Shown here: piece by piece, positions 1-9,767 of the stretch
Numbering within the stretch: position 1 is the stretch's first letter
How the letters are laid out: the number at the start of each line of letters is the position of its first letter
From: Tissierellia bacterium
GTDB taxonomy: Bacteria > Bacillota > Clostridia > Tissierellales > Tissierellaceae
Reading direction: 5' to 3'
Assembly (NCBI GenBank): GCA_012728125.1
Contig: JAAYFT010000207.1
Span: 1-33,287, forward strand
Length of the DNA: 33,287 nt
Position numbers and translations under genes: made by a program
Notes under the pieces: model-generated
The model's database searches: none
Seen by the model: only the letters and a program-made list of their open reading frames with translations
Told to the model about the DNA's origin: nothing

Positions 1-2
1 GA

Positions 3-809
3 ATTAAAGCAATGGTTGAGGTTGCACCATCAAAGAAAAATGTTGTTGTTTTTGATACTGCATTCCATCAAACAATGCCAAACTATAACTATTTATATGC
101 AATAGACTATAAATATTATACAGAAAACAAAATTAGAAGATATGGATTCCATGGAACTTCTCATAAATACGTATCCTTAAGAGCTGCTGAATTACTAGGT
201 AGAGATATTAAGGATTTAAATATCGTAACTTGCCATTTAGGAAACGGTGCCAGTGTATGTGCAGTTCAAGGTGGTAAATCAATAGATACTAGTATGGGAT
301 TCACTCCATTAGAAGGGTTAGCGATGGGAACTAGATCAGGAGATATTGACCCAGCTATTATTCCTTTCATAATGGACAAAGAAGGAATTACATTTGAAGA
401 AGTAAATGAAATGTTAAATAAAAAGTCTGGAGTTCTTGGAATTTCAGGAATTAGTAGTGATTTTAGAGATTTAGAGGAAGCAGCAGAAAATGGTGACAAA
501 AGAGCTCAATTAGCTATAGATGTATTCGTAAATAGGGTTAAAAAATATGTTGGTGCCTATGCAGCTACAATGTGTGGTTTAGATGCTTTAGTATTTACTG
601 CTGGAATTGGTGAAAACTCTAGCTTCATTAGAGAAAAAATCTGTGAAGGATTAGAATGTCTAAATATTAGAATTGACCCAGAACTAAATAAAGTTAGGGG
701 AGTAGAGGCTCAAGTTAACAAAGATTTAACTTCTGCTGCTATATTTGTTATCCCTACTAATGAGGAATTAATGATAGCAAGAGATACTTTAGAATTAGTA
801 TCTAAATAA
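3..809 (+). CDS. ackA: Acetate kinase, 5'-truncated by the window edge
   Basis: Frame is open from position 3. Translation has AckA motifs: [56 protein letters not shown]. Confidence 0.97.
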   Translation: MKAMVEVAPSKKNVVVFDTAFHQTMPNYNYLYAIDYKYYTENKIRRYGFHGTSHKYVSLRAAELLGRDIKDLNIVTCHLGNGASVCAVQGGKSIDTSMGFTPLEGLAMGTRSGDIDPAIIPFIMDKEGITFEEVNEMLNKKSGVLGISGISSDFRDLEEAAENGDKRAQLAIDVFVNRVKKYVGAYAATMCGLDALVFTAGIGENSSFIREKICEGLECLNIRIDPELNKVRGVEAQVNKDLTSAAIFVIPTNEELMIARDTLELVSK

Positions 810-819
810 TATTATTGTC

Positions 820-849
820 TTGACAAATAGATGCCTCCTTATATATAAT
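820..849 (+). promoter_or_regulatory. Sigma-A-type promoter for the yceD-rpmF unit
   Basis: TTGACA (820-825), 18-nt spacer, TATAAT (844-849), about 30 nt before the likely ATG at 878. Confidence 0.7.
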
Positions 850-877
850 AATCTTTGTTAGTTTAGAGGTGAAAATA

Positions 878-1399
878 ATGAAAATTGACTTATCAAGTTT
901 TCTTGATAATGGCAACGAAATCTTGTATTTTGATGAAAAAATTGATCTAAAGGACTTGGATCTAAATAAGAAAAATGGTATAACCATTGTAAGCCCTATT
1001 GAATATAAAGGTGAAATCTTTAGGGCAGATGGAGAGAAACTAATAAATATTAGAATCTCATATAAGTATAAAGAAATCTGCCATAGATGTTTACAGCCAA
1101 CTACTAAGAACGTTGAAACTGCTTTATCTGGAAAACTTGTTGAAGGAAAGAAAGTAGAAGAAGAAGGGGAAGAAGGTTATGATGAGTTAATCTACTATGA
1201 AGATGATATATTGGACCTCAAAGAATATATTATCAATCAAGTCATACTTTCTTTACCAATGAAGACCTTATGCAAAGAGGATTGCAAAGGGCTTTGTCCA
1301 AAATGTGGAGCAGATTTAAATAGATCCAAGTGTGATTGTATCCATGAAAATATTGATCCAAGGCTTGAAAAATTAAAGGAATTTTTGCCTAAGAGTTAA
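878..1399 (+). CDS. yceD: DUF177 / YceD-family protein (23S rRNA accumulation-type)
   Basis: Located directly upstream of rpmF. C-terminal CxxDCxGLCPxCGxDLN...C motif typical of DUF177. ATG at 878 follows GAGGTG; the listed GTG at 869 is less likely. Confidence 0.88.
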   Translation: MKIDLSSFLDNGNEILYFDEKIDLKDLDLNKKNGITIVSPIEYKGEIFRADGEKLINIRISYKYKEICHRCLQPTTKNVETALSGKLVEGKKVEEEGEEGYDELIYYEDDILDLKEYIINQVILSLPMKTLCKEDCKGLCPKCGADLNRSKCDCIHENIDPRLEKLKEFLPKS

Positions 1400-1412
1400 G
1401 GAGGTGTTTATA

Positions 1413-1592
1413 ATGGCAGTACCAAAAAGAAAAACAGGTAAGGCTAGAAGAGACAAAAGAAGAGCTTCTTCTTATAGACTAAATAAAGCCACAGTTGTTG
1501 AATGTCCACAATGTCATGAACCTAAATTACCACATAGGATTTGTAGATCATGTGGCTATTATAAGAACAGAGAAGTTATTTCAGTAGAATAA
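1413..1592 (+). CDS. rpmF: 50S ribosomal protein L32
   Basis: MAVPKRKTGKARRDKRRASSYRL...CPQCHEPKLPHRICRSCGYYKNREV. ATG at 1413 after GGAGGTG. Confidence 0.97.
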   Translation: MAVPKRKTGKARRDKRRASSYRLNKATVVECPQCHEPKLPHRICRSCGYYKNREVISVE

Positions 1593-1604
1593 TGTTAATT
1601 CTTT

Positions 1605-1658
1605 TAGGAATATACAACACTCATTAAAGACCTTAAGATAATGAGTACAACTTTCCTA
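1605..1658 (+). other. Two-tier inverted repeat in the rpmF-plsX spacer
   Basis: Inner arms ACTCATTA (1619-1626) / TAATGAGT (1639-1646) with 12-nt loop; outer arms TAGGAA (1605-1610) / TTCCTA (1653-1658). Confidence 0.5.
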
Positions 1659-1666
1659 TAGACAAT

Positions 1667-1695
1667 AAAAAGATAGTGTAGCCACTATCTTTTTT
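1667..1695 (+). terminator. Rho-independent terminator after rpmF
   Basis: AGATAGTG (1671-1678) / CACTATCT (1683-1690), 4-nt loop, followed by TTTTT. Confidence 0.8.
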
Positions 1696-1704
1696 AATTT
1701 TATA

Positions 1705-1733
1705 TTGCAATTTAACAATCCCTAATATATATT
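1705..1733 (+). promoter_or_regulatory. Candidate sigma-A-like promoter for plsX-acpP
   Basis: TTGCAA (1705-1710), 17-nt spacer, TATATT (1728-1733), just downstream of the rpmF terminator. Confidence 0.5.
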
Positions 1734-1771
1734 AAATATCAGTAGTAGAAATTCTAAGGATGGAGGTCAAT

Positions 1772-2773
1772 ATGAAAATAATTGTAGATGCCATGGGTGG
1801 AGATTTAGGCCCATTGGAAATGGTGAAGGGCAGTATTGATGCCGTTAATGAATTTGGTATTGATATTATATTTGTTGGAAATGAGGAAATAATAAAAAAT
1901 GAATTAAAAAAATACACTTATGCCGAAGAGAAGGTTGAAATCCTTAATGCTGATGATATAATAACTAATGATGAAGATCCTAGCTTGGCCATTAGAAGAA
2001 AGAAAAACTCATCCATGGTTGTAGCTACTAAGGCTTTATCCTCTGGATTAGGTGATGGATATATTTCAGCTGGTAGTACAGGTGCTTTATTGGCTTCAGG
2101 TATTTTTATTGTTAAAAGAATAGAAGGAATACATAGGTCTCCCTTATCAGTTTTATATCCTACATTAAAGGGATTTTCACTATTATTAGATGCTGGTGCA
2201 AATGTAGATTGTAAACCCGAATACTTATATCAATTTGCTTTAATGGGTTCCATATATATGGAAAAGGTTATGGGTAAAAGTAATCCTACAATTGGGTTAT
2301 TAAATATAGGAACAGAAAAAGGAAAAGGTAATATACTATCTAAGGATAGCTATACTATTTTAGAACAGTCAAATTTAAACTTTGTAGGCAACGTAGAAGG
2401 AAGAGATTTGCCAACAGGTATTGCAGATGTTATAGTTACTGATGGATTTGCAGGAAATATAGCACTGAAACTAACTGAAGGCATGGCAATTTCAATTTTT
2501 TCACTTTTAAAAGAAGAATTAATGAAAAACACTCGGACAAAGCTAGGTGCAGCTTTGTTGAAACCAGAGTTAAAGAATTTGAAAAATAGAATGGATTACA
2601 GGGAATATGGAGGAGCACCCTTATTAGGGCTTAAAAAACCAGTAGTCAAAGCCCATGGAAGTTCTGATGCCTATGCTATAAAAAACGGGATCAATCAATT
2701 AATTAAATTTGTTGAAAATGATGTAATAAAAATAATTGAAGAAAATATTCATATAGAAAATAATAATGGCTAA
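1772..2773 (+). CDS. plsX: Phosphate acyltransferase PlsX
   Basis: [71 protein letters not shown] at 1772 preceded by GGAGGT. Confidence 0.96.
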   Translation: MKIIVDAMGGDLGPLEMVKGSIDAVNEFGIDIIFVGNEEIIKNELKKYTYAEEKVEILNADDIITNDEDPSLAIRRKKNSSMVVATKALSSGLGDGYISAGSTGALLASGIFIVKRIEGIHRSPLSVLYPTLKGFSLLLDAGANVDCKPEYLYQFALMGSIYMEKVMGKSNPTIGLLNIGTEKGKGNILSKDSYTILEQSNLNFVGNVEGRDLPTGIADVIVTDGFAGNIALKLTEGMAISIFSLLKEELMKNTRTKLGAALLKPELKNLKNRMDYREYGGAPLLGLKKPVVKAHGSSDAYAIKNGINQLIKFVENDVIKIIEENIHIENNNG

Positions 2774-2786
2774 AGGAGGAATAAAA

Positions 2787-3029
2787 ATGGTTTTTAAAAA
2801 AGTTAGGGAAATAATAGCTACTCAATTTAACATTGATGAAGAAGATATAACAATGGATACTTCATTTAGGGATACCCTAAATGCTGATTCCTTAGACTTA
2901 GTTGAATTGGTTATGGCATTGGAAGATGAATTTGGATTGGAAATAGAAGATGAGGATATGGAAGGTATTAAGACTGTTGGTGATGCTATAAAATATATAA
3001 ATATAGCTTTAGGAGAAGATGAGGAATAA
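2787..3029 (+). CDS. acpP: Acyl carrier protein
   Basis: [25 protein letters not shown] phosphopantetheine-site motif (DSLD). ATG at 2787 after AAAGGAGG. Confidence 0.96.
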   Translation: MVFKKVREIIATQFNIDEEDITMDTSFRDTLNADSLDLVELVMALEDEFGLEIEDEDMEGIKTVGDAIKYINIALGEDEE

Positions 3030-3055
3030 TAATAGGGCTAAATAGCCCTATTATT
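3028..3055 (+). terminator. Rho-independent terminator after acpP
   Basis: AATAATAGGGCTA aa TAGCCCTATTATT near-perfect inverted repeat, followed by TT. Confidence 0.7.
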
Positions 3056-3080
3056 TTAACAATACTTGGAGGTTTTTTCT

Positions 3081-3800
3081 ATGAAAAAAACTAAAGAAAT
3101 CATATGGTTGGAACCCCTACAAGAAAATTTAAACTATAGATTTAAAAATATTGAATTGCTAGTAACTGCTTTAACTCATAGTTCCTATGCTAATGAAAAT
3201 AAATTAAAAGCTACGGACAGCAATGAAAGGTTGGAATTTTTAGGAGATTCCATTATAAATTTCATCGTCAGCCAATACCTATTTAATAAGTATCCAAATT
3301 ATCCAGAGGGGGAACTGACAAAAATAAGGGCTAAGGTCGTATGTGAGTCATCTTTAGCCTTTGCTGCAAGAAAAATAGAACTAGGCAAGTACCTATTATT
3401 AGGTAAGGGGGAAGAAGCTACTGGTGGTAGAGACAGGGATTCTATTTTAGCAGATGCCAGTGAAGCCTTGGTAGGTGCAATCTACATGGATAGTGATTTT
3501 GAAACAACAAATAAGTTGTTGTTAGAAAATTTTGAAGCGGATCTTGTATATGCTGTAGCAAGAGGAGTATTATTTATTGATTATAAAACTGAACTGCAGG
3601 AGAACCTCCAAAAAAAGACTAAATCAAAGATAGAGTACAAGGTAGTGAAAGAGGTTGGGCCTGATCATAATAAGATATTTTATATTGATGTATTAGTAGA
3701 TAATAAAGTAGTTGGTACAGGTTCTGGAAGGAATAAAAAAGAAGCAGAGCAGATGGCGGCAAAGGATGCTTTGTTGATTATGGGTGAAATAGATGAGTAG
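3081..3800 (+). CDS. rnc: Ribonuclease III
   Basis: NERLEFLGDSIINFIVSQYLF RNase III signature; C-terminal dsRBD (DYKTELQENLQKK...GSGRNKKEAEQMAAKDAL). ATG at 3081 after TTGGAGG. Confidence 0.96.
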   Translation: MKKTKEIIWLEPLQENLNYRFKNIELLVTALTHSSYANENKLKATDSNERLEFLGDSIINFIVSQYLFNKYPNYPEGELTKIRAKVVCESSLAFAARKIELGKYLLLGKGEEATGGRDRDSILADASEALVGAIYMDSDFETTNKLLLENFEADLVYAVARGVLFIDYKTELQENLQKKTKSKIEYKVVKEVGPDHNKIFYIDVLVDNKVVGTGSGRNKKEAEQMAAKDALLIMGEIDE

Positions 3801-4881
3801 GCATTATATAATTCCAATATTTGTTCCACATTTTGGATGTCCCCATGATTGTGTATTTTGTAATCAAAAAAGAATTACCGGCCTATCTACTAACGTAAGT
3901 CCAGTGGAAGTAGAGAAAATTATTGAAGAACATCTGGCCACTTTTAAGCCCGGTGCCTTTGTAGAGGTAGCTTTTTATGGTGGTAGCTTTACAGCCATAG
4001 ACTTAGACATTCAAAGCAAGCTACTGGAAATTCCTTACAGATACAAGAAAGCTGGGAAGATAGATAATATTAGGTTATCTACAAGGCCTGATGCTATTGA
4101 TGAAGTAATATTAGACAACTTGAAAAAATATTCAGTAGATACTATTGAACTAGGAGTACAGTCTTTAGATGATAAGGTATTATACGCAAGTGGAAGGGGA
4201 CATACTTCAGAAGATGTCTATAGGGCTGCTGAATTAATAAAAAGATTTGGATTCAACTTAGGCTTACAAATGATGGTAGGTTTGCCTGGGGATACTCTAG
4301 AGAAGGATTTATATACATGTAAAGAATTTATTAAACTAAGACCCTCTTGTGTGAGAGTTTATCCCACCTTAGTTATAAGGGATACCTTTTTGGAAAAGTT
4401 ATACTTAATGGAGAAATATAGACCAATTATCCTTGAAGAAGCTATAGATATATGTTCTTTACTCCTTATGCTGTTTAATTTTAACAATATAGAAGTTATT
4501 AGAATGGGGTTACAACCTACAGAGAATATTCAAATGGGTAAGGATGTCGTAGCAGGTCCATTTCATCCAGCCTTTAGACAATTGGTTGAATCAAATATTT
4601 TTAAATTGTTATTTGAATACTTCATTAAAAGCAAAAAAATATCTACAGAAAATAAGAAACTAATAGTAGAAGCCAATAATAAAAACATATCTGCAATAGC
4701 TGGACAAAAATCAAGCAATGTAAATTATTTTAAAGAGAAGTTTAAACTTAAAGACCTTAAAATATATCAAAAAGAAATAGATAGAAACTTCATCAATATT
4801 ATTATAGATGAGACTTTCTATGAAATGGACTTAAAATCGTTGATAGGATCATTTTTAAAGGACAAAAATATTATGGATTAA
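3793..4881 (+). CDS. Radical SAM protein, Elp3-like, without an evident GNAT domain
   Basis: CPHDCVFC (CX3CX2C cluster motif) and AFYGGSFTAID. Start overlaps the rnc stop. Confidence 0.88.
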   Translation: MSRHYIIPIFVPHFGCPHDCVFCNQKRITGLSTNVSPVEVEKIIEEHLATFKPGAFVEVAFYGGSFTAIDLDIQSKLLEIPYRYKKAGKIDNIRLSTRPDAIDEVILDNLKKYSVDTIELGVQSLDDKVLYASGRGHTSEDVYRAAELIKRFGFNLGLQMMVGLPGDTLEKDLYTCKEFIKLRPSCVRVYPTLVIRDTFLEKLYLMEKYRPIILEEAIDICSLLLMLFNFNNIEVIRMGLQPTENIQMGKDVVAGPFHPAFRQLVESNIFKLLFEYFIKSKKISTENKKLIVEANNKNISAIAGQKSSNVNYFKEKFKLKDLKIYQKEIDRNFINIIIDETFYEMDLKSLIGSFLKDKNIMD

Positions 4882-4912
4882 GGCCTGAAAATACTAACAA
4901 GAGGTGTTATAA

Positions 4913-7900
4913 TTGCGACTTAAAAAATTAGAGATACAGGGATTTAAGTCCTTTGCAGACAAGACTACTATTGAAATAATAGATGGAATTACAGCCATAG
5001 TAGGCCCCAATGGCAGTGGTAAAAGTAATATTGCTGATGCTATTAGGTGGGTACTAGGTGAACAAAGTGTAAAAAATCTCCGTGGAAATAAAATGGAAGA
5101 TGTAATTTTTGCTGGTACCAGCAAAAGAAAGGCCCTTGGATACTCTGAAGTTACTATAACCTTTGACAATAAAGAGGGAGTAATCCCACTGGATTATTCT
5201 GAAGTTGAAATTACCAGAAGGATGTTTAGATCTGGTGAATCAGAATACTATATAAATAAAAATTCCTGTAGGCTTAAAGATATACGTGAGATATTTATGG
5301 ATACCGGAGTTGGTAAAGATGGTTATTCCATTATTGGACAAGGCAGGATAGATGAAATACTTAGCAATAAGCCTGAAGATAGGAGAAATATATTTGAAGA
5401 GGCTGCAGGAATTGTAAAATACAAGACTAAGAAAGAGGAAGCGGAAAAAAAACTAGAAAAAACTCAAGGAAACCTGCTTCGAATAAAAGATATTATCTTT
5501 GAACTTACTAACCGATTGGACAACCTTGAAGTTGAGGCTAATAAAGCTAGTATTTTCACAGAACTATATAATAAACTGAAAAAATTAGAGATTAATATTT
5601 TTTTAAAAAACATAAGGGAAATAGATAGTCAAATTAAGAAAATCCTTGAGGAAAAAGGAGAACTTGAAAATAAACTGGCTGAAAGAGTAAAGGAGAAGCT
5701 AGAAATAGAGAGTAAGTTCAACATCCTAAAGGAACAAATTGAAGAACTAGACAAGTCCATTGAAAATTCAAGGAATAACAACTTAAATATTTCGAAAGAA
5801 TTAGAAAACAACCAAAATCAGCTGAAGATAATTGAAGAAAAGGAAAAATACTTTAATAGAGACTTAGAAAGACTTGTTGAAGAAAAATCTCTTCTAGAAA
5901 AGAAACTAAAGGAATATGAAGGATCAATATTAGAAATCCAAAAAGAAATTATTAAAACAAAAGAAGAACATGAAAAAATTCTCAATGAGTTTAAAAATAA
6001 GAGCATAGAGCTTGAAAGTAGTCAAAATAAGTTAAAAGAAATGGAAAAGGATATTGATGAAGAAAAAAATAATATGATAAGGCTGTATAATAACTCTTCA
6101 GATAAAAAATCTGAGCTAAATAGCATCATATCCTTTAATGAAAATGTAGAAAAGAGAATTGCCCAATTAAAAAAAGAGATTCAACTTATGGATGGGCGAA
6201 AAAAGGATAATTTAGATAAGCATAATGATTATACAAAAAATGAGCTTGAAATAAGTGCTGAATTATCTAATCTAAAAGAAAAGCTTAATAAGTTTAGGGA
6301 TGAAGAAATAAAACGTAACTATTCACTCAACTCAATTAACGAGATGATAAACAATGAAAATATTAAATTGCAGAGTAAATTATCAAGCCTAAAGATCCTT
6401 AAAAATATGGAAAATGACTATGAAGGTTATTTTAAAGGGGTAAAATCAGTACTTCAATTAAGCAAAGAAAATCCTAGTCTAAATAAAGGGTTAATTGGTA
6501 TAGTAGCTGATTTAATTAAAGTAGATGAAAAGTTTGAAAAGGCAATTGAAATATCTTTAGGGTCAAATATTCAAAATGTAGTCACTAAAACTGAGCAAGA
6601 TGCAAAGAAAATTATAGAATACTTAAGGGACAATAAATTAGGCAGAATAACATGTTTACCATTGAATGTAATCAAAGGTAATATTATACAACTTAATCCA
6701 AAAGATAAACAAGAGTTTAAAATTTATGGTTTAGGCTATGAACTAATAGAGTTTAAGAAAGAGTTTGACAATATATTCAAATTTTTATTAGGCAGAACAA
6801 TAATAATCGAAAATATGGATTATGGGATAAAATTTGCTAATAAGTATAATCATTCCTACAGAATTGTTACCTTATTAGGAGAAGTACTTAACCCTGGTGG
6901 CTCCATAACAGGTGGAAGCTTTGGAGATAGCGGTATTAGCATTATTAGCCGTAGAAGCAAAATTGAAAGACTAAGTAAAGAAGTTGAAGAGATAAAAAAC
7001 ATTCAAACAAAATTAGCAAAAGACAAAACAACACTCACGGAAAAATTAGTTAACTTAAGGAAAGAAATTTTAAATATTGAAGAAATGATAAAGGAAAAGG
7101 AATATAAGTTAATAGAAGTAAGGAATTTAAAGGAAAATAACAACCTTGAAATAGAAAGATTAGATAAGTCCATAGAAAAGTCAATTGGCGAAATAGAAAC
7201 TTTAAATGCTGAAGTTAAGGACTATAATGAAAGAATAAATAAGCTTTCCGACCTAATCAACGATTATGAAAAAGAAATCCAAATAAATAAAGAAAAAATA
7301 GCTAATTTAACATCCAGTTTCAATAAAGAAAAATTAGACATAGAAGAGAAATCAAAAGTGGTTACAGATTTAAAGATAAGTTTAAGTTCAATAGAGAATA
7401 AAATTATGAGCTTATATGAAAATGAAAAGAAAAAAAATATCGAAATAGAAGATAGCCTAATAGGTCTTAAAGAAAAAGAAGAAGCCATAATTACTAATTC
7501 TCAAAATATTGAAAGCATAAAAAGGGAAAGAGCTGATTTAATTAAAACTATTCAAGAATTAGAAGCTAGCGTTAAAGAAAGCAAAACTGAACTAGACAAC
7601 TTAATAATTGATAAGGACAAGATAATGAAAAGCTTTTACAATGAGCAAAATAGGCTAATTGAACTTAATGAATTGATTAGTAATATGGAAAAATCAATTA
7701 ATCAACAAGAAGTAAAATTAGCTAAGAGCAGTGTTCAATTAGAAAATTACCACAAAAAATTATATGATGATTATGATTTAACCTATGAGGAAGCATTAGA
7801 ATACGAAATAGATATTGAAAATATGAAAAATGCCCTAGTGGAAACAAGAAGACTTAAAGGTGAAATCAAAGAGCTAGGAAATGTAAATCTAGGAGCCATT

Positions 7901-8491
7901 GAAGAGTATAAAAATGTAAAATCAAGATTGGAATTTATCTTAAAACAGCAAAATGATTTGATTGATGCTAAGGAAAGCCTCAATCAGGTTATAAAAGATA
8001 TGGAGAATACAATGAGAAGTCAATTCTTAATGAACTTTAATGAGATCAACAAAAATTTTCAGGAGATTTTTAAAATACTTTTTAATGGCGGACATGCTGA
8101 ACTAATCTTAGAAGAAAAGGAAAACATATTAGAGGCAGGTATTGAAATAAATGCTCAACCTCCAGGTAAAAAACTTCAGAGCCTTTCATTATTGTCTGGT
8201 GGAGAAAAATCATTAACTGCAGTTGCATTACTATTTGCAATATTAAAACTAAAGCCCTCACCATTTTGCATTTTAGATGAAATTGATGCTGCCTTAGATG
8301 AAGCTAATATAAACAGGTATACAAGCTATTTGAAAAAGTTCCAAAAAGATACACAATTTGTAATTATAACCCATAGGAAAACTACCATGGAAATTGCAGA
8401 CGTATTATATGGGGTTGCCATGGAAGAGGAGGGTATATCTAAGATTATATCGGTTAAACTAAAAGATAATATGGATGAAATAGCAAGTTAG
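4913..8491 (+). CDS. smc: Chromosome segregation protein SMC
   Basis: TTG start; MRLKKLEIQGFKSFADKTTI, Walker A GPNGSGKSN, long coiled coils, hinge (GGSITGG), LSGGEKSLTAVALLFAIL, DEIDAALDEAN. Confidence 0.98.
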   Translation: MRLKKLEIQGFKSFADKTTIEIIDGITAIVGPNGSGKSNIADAIRWVLGEQSVKNLRGNKMEDVIFAGTSKRKALGYSEVTITFDNKEGVIPLDYSEVEITRRMFRSGESEYYINKNSCRLKDIREIFMDTGVGKDGYSIIGQGRIDEILSNKPEDRRNIFEEAAGIVKYKTKKEEAEKKLEKTQGNLLRIKDIIFELTNRLDNLEVEANKASIFTELYNKLKKLEINIFLKNIREIDSQIKKILEEKGELENKLAERVKEKLEIESKFNILKEQIEELDKSIENSRNNNLNISKELENNQNQLKIIEEKEKYFNRDLERLVEEKSLLEKKLKEYEGSILEIQKEIIKTKEEHEKILNEFKNKSIELESSQNKLKEMEKDIDEEKNNMIRLYNNSSDKKSELNSIISFNENVEKRIAQLKKEIQLMDGRKKDNLDKHNDYTKNELEISAELSNLKEKLNKFRDEEIKRNYSLNSINEMINNENIKLQSKLSSLKILKNMENDYEGYFKGVKSVLQLSKENPSLNKGLIGIVADLIKVDEKFEKAIEISLGSNIQNVVTKTEQDAKKIIEYLRDNKLGRITCLPLNVIKGNIIQLNPKDKQEFKIYGLGYELIEFKKEFDNIFKFLLGRTIIIENMDYGIKFANKYNHSYRIVTLLGEVLNPGGSITGGSFGDSGISIISRRSKIERLSKEVEEIKNIQTKLAKDKTTLTEKLVNLRKEILNIEEMIKEKEYKLIEVRNLKENNNLEIERLDKSIEKSIGEIETLNAEVKDYNERINKLSDLINDYEKEIQINKEKIANLTSSFNKEKLDIEEKSKVVTDLKISLSSIENKIMSLYENEKKKNIEIEDSLIGLKEKEEAIITNSQNIESIKRERADLIKTIQELEASVKESKTELDNLIIDKDKIMKSFYNEQNRLIELNELISNMEKSINQQEVKLAKSSVQLENYHKKLYDDYDLTYEEALEYEIDIENMKNALVETRRLKGEIKELGNVNLGAIEEYKNVKSRLEFILKQQNDLIDAKESLNQVIKDMENTMRSQFLMNFNEINKNFQEIFKILFNGGHAELILEEKENILEAGIEINAQPPGKKLQSLSLLSGGEKSLTAVALLFAILKLKPSPFCILDEIDAALDEANINRYTSYLKKFQKDTQFVIITHRKTTMEIADVLYGVAMEEEGISKIISVKLKDNMDEIAS

Positions 8492-8501
8492 GGGGAGTTA
8501 A

Positions 8502-9686
8502 ATGTTTAAATGGTTTAAGAAAAAGCCTAAGAAAAAAGAAGAAATAATTGAAAGAGAAGAATTAATTGAGGAAGTGGAAGAAGTTGAAGAGCTTGAAGAA
8601 ATAGAAGAACTAGAAGAAGTAGAAAAAATAGAAGTGGAAGAAGAACTAGTAGAAGAAACTGAAGAAAGTGAAGAAGTAAGACTAGTAGAGCAAATAGGTG
8701 AAAGTTTAGATATAGAAGATGAAGTTGAAGAAGAAAAGGAAGAAGTAGTAGAAGAAAAAGCTCCCAAAAAACTCAGTTTGTTTGAAAAGTTAATGGGAGG
8801 ACTGACAAAAACCAGAAATGACATTTCAAATAAAATAGATGGTATATTAAAGTCATACAAAAAGATAGACGAGGAATTATTTGATGATTTAGAAGAAGTA
8901 CTTGTAACTGCCGATGTTGGTGTAAATACAACTATGACATTAATAGATAACTTAAGAGCTAGAGTTAAAGAGGAAAGGGTATCTGAACCTAATGAAGTTA
9001 AAGAATTGCTAAAGGACGAAATAAAAAAATTGATGGCAGAGTCAAAACTGAATAACAAGTTAAATGTGGAACCGTCTCCAGCTATTATTCTAGTAGTTGG
9101 TGTAAATGGAGTAGGAAAAACAACTACAATAGGAAAGCTTGCTCATCGCTTTAAAAATGAAGGCAAGAAAGTTTTAATTGCTGCAGGAGATACATTTAGG
9201 GCTGCTGCCATAGAACAACTAGAAGAATGGGGCAATAGAGCAGGAGTTGATGTTATATCCCATAGTGAAGGGGCAGACCCAGCAGCTGTTATTTTTGACG
9301 GAATACAGGCTGCCAAGGCAAGAAAAGCTGATATCCTTATTTGCGATACAGCAGGCAGGCTTCATAATAAATCCAACCTTATGAATGAATTAAATAAAAT
9401 ATTTAGGATTACAGAAAGGGAGTATAGTGAAGCCACTAAAGAAGTTTTGTTGGTACTAGATGCAACTACAGGTCAAAATGCAATGAATCAAGCTAAGGTC
9501 TTTAGCGAAGTTGCAAATATAACGGGTATAGCCTTAACTAAGCTTGATGGGACAGCAAAGGGAGGAGTTATTATAGCCCTTCAATCCGAATTAAAAATTC
9601 CTGTAAAATTAGTAGGAGTAGGAGAAGGAATTGAAGATTTACAGCCATTTATAGTGGAAGATTTTGTTGAGGCAATTATTAAATAA
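8502..9686 (+). CDS. ftsY: Signal recognition particle receptor FtsY
   Basis: Acidic N-terminal region then NG domain: VVGVNGVGKTTTIGKLA, AAGDTFRAAAIEQLEEWG, DTAGRLHNKSNLMNEL, TKLDGTAKGG. Confidence 0.97.
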   Translation: MFKWFKKKPKKKEEIIEREELIEEVEEVEELEEIEELEEVEKIEVEEELVEETEESEEVRLVEQIGESLDIEDEVEEEKEEVVEEKAPKKLSLFEKLMGGLTKTRNDISNKIDGILKSYKKIDEELFDDLEEVLVTADVGVNTTMTLIDNLRARVKEERVSEPNEVKELLKDEIKKLMAESKLNNKLNVEPSPAIILVVGVNGVGKTTTIGKLAHRFKNEGKKVLIAAGDTFRAAAIEQLEEWGNRAGVDVISHSEGADPAAVIFDGIQAAKARKADILICDTAGRLHNKSNLMNELNKIFRITEREYSEATKEVLLVLDATTGQNAMNQAKVFSEVANITGIALTKLDGTAKGGVIIALQSELKIPVKLVGVGEGIEDLQPFIVEDFVEAIIK

Positions 9687-9690
9687 ACTG

Positions 9691-9719
9691 TTGACAAGTA
9701 GGAGACTTTATATTAAAAT
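9691..9719 (+). promoter_or_regulatory. Candidate sigma-A promoter for ylxM-ffh
   Basis: TTGACA (9691-9696), 17-nt spacer, TAAAAT (9714-9719). The -10 overlaps the 5' arm of the terminator hairpin. Confidence 0.6.
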
Positions 9720-9758
9720 AATACCGTCAAGTAAAAGACTTGACAGTATTATTTTTTT
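9717..9758 (+). terminator. Rho-independent terminator after ftsY
   Basis: AATAATAC-C-GTCAAGT aaaag ACTTGAC-A-GTATTATT (15 pairs, one mismatch) followed by a T run. Confidence 0.85.
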
Positions 9759-9767
9759 GGTGATATA

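Noticed and set aside
5629-7983. Several minus-strand ORFs inside smc
   Set aside because: Antisense of coiled-coil lysine/glutamate-rich codons, giving artificial Ser/Phe/Leu-rich ORFs.
8498-9058. 186-aa minus-strand ORF rich in serine
   Set aside because: Antisense to the GAA-rich acidic part of ftsY; serine/phenylalanine low complexity follows from the complement of that repeat.
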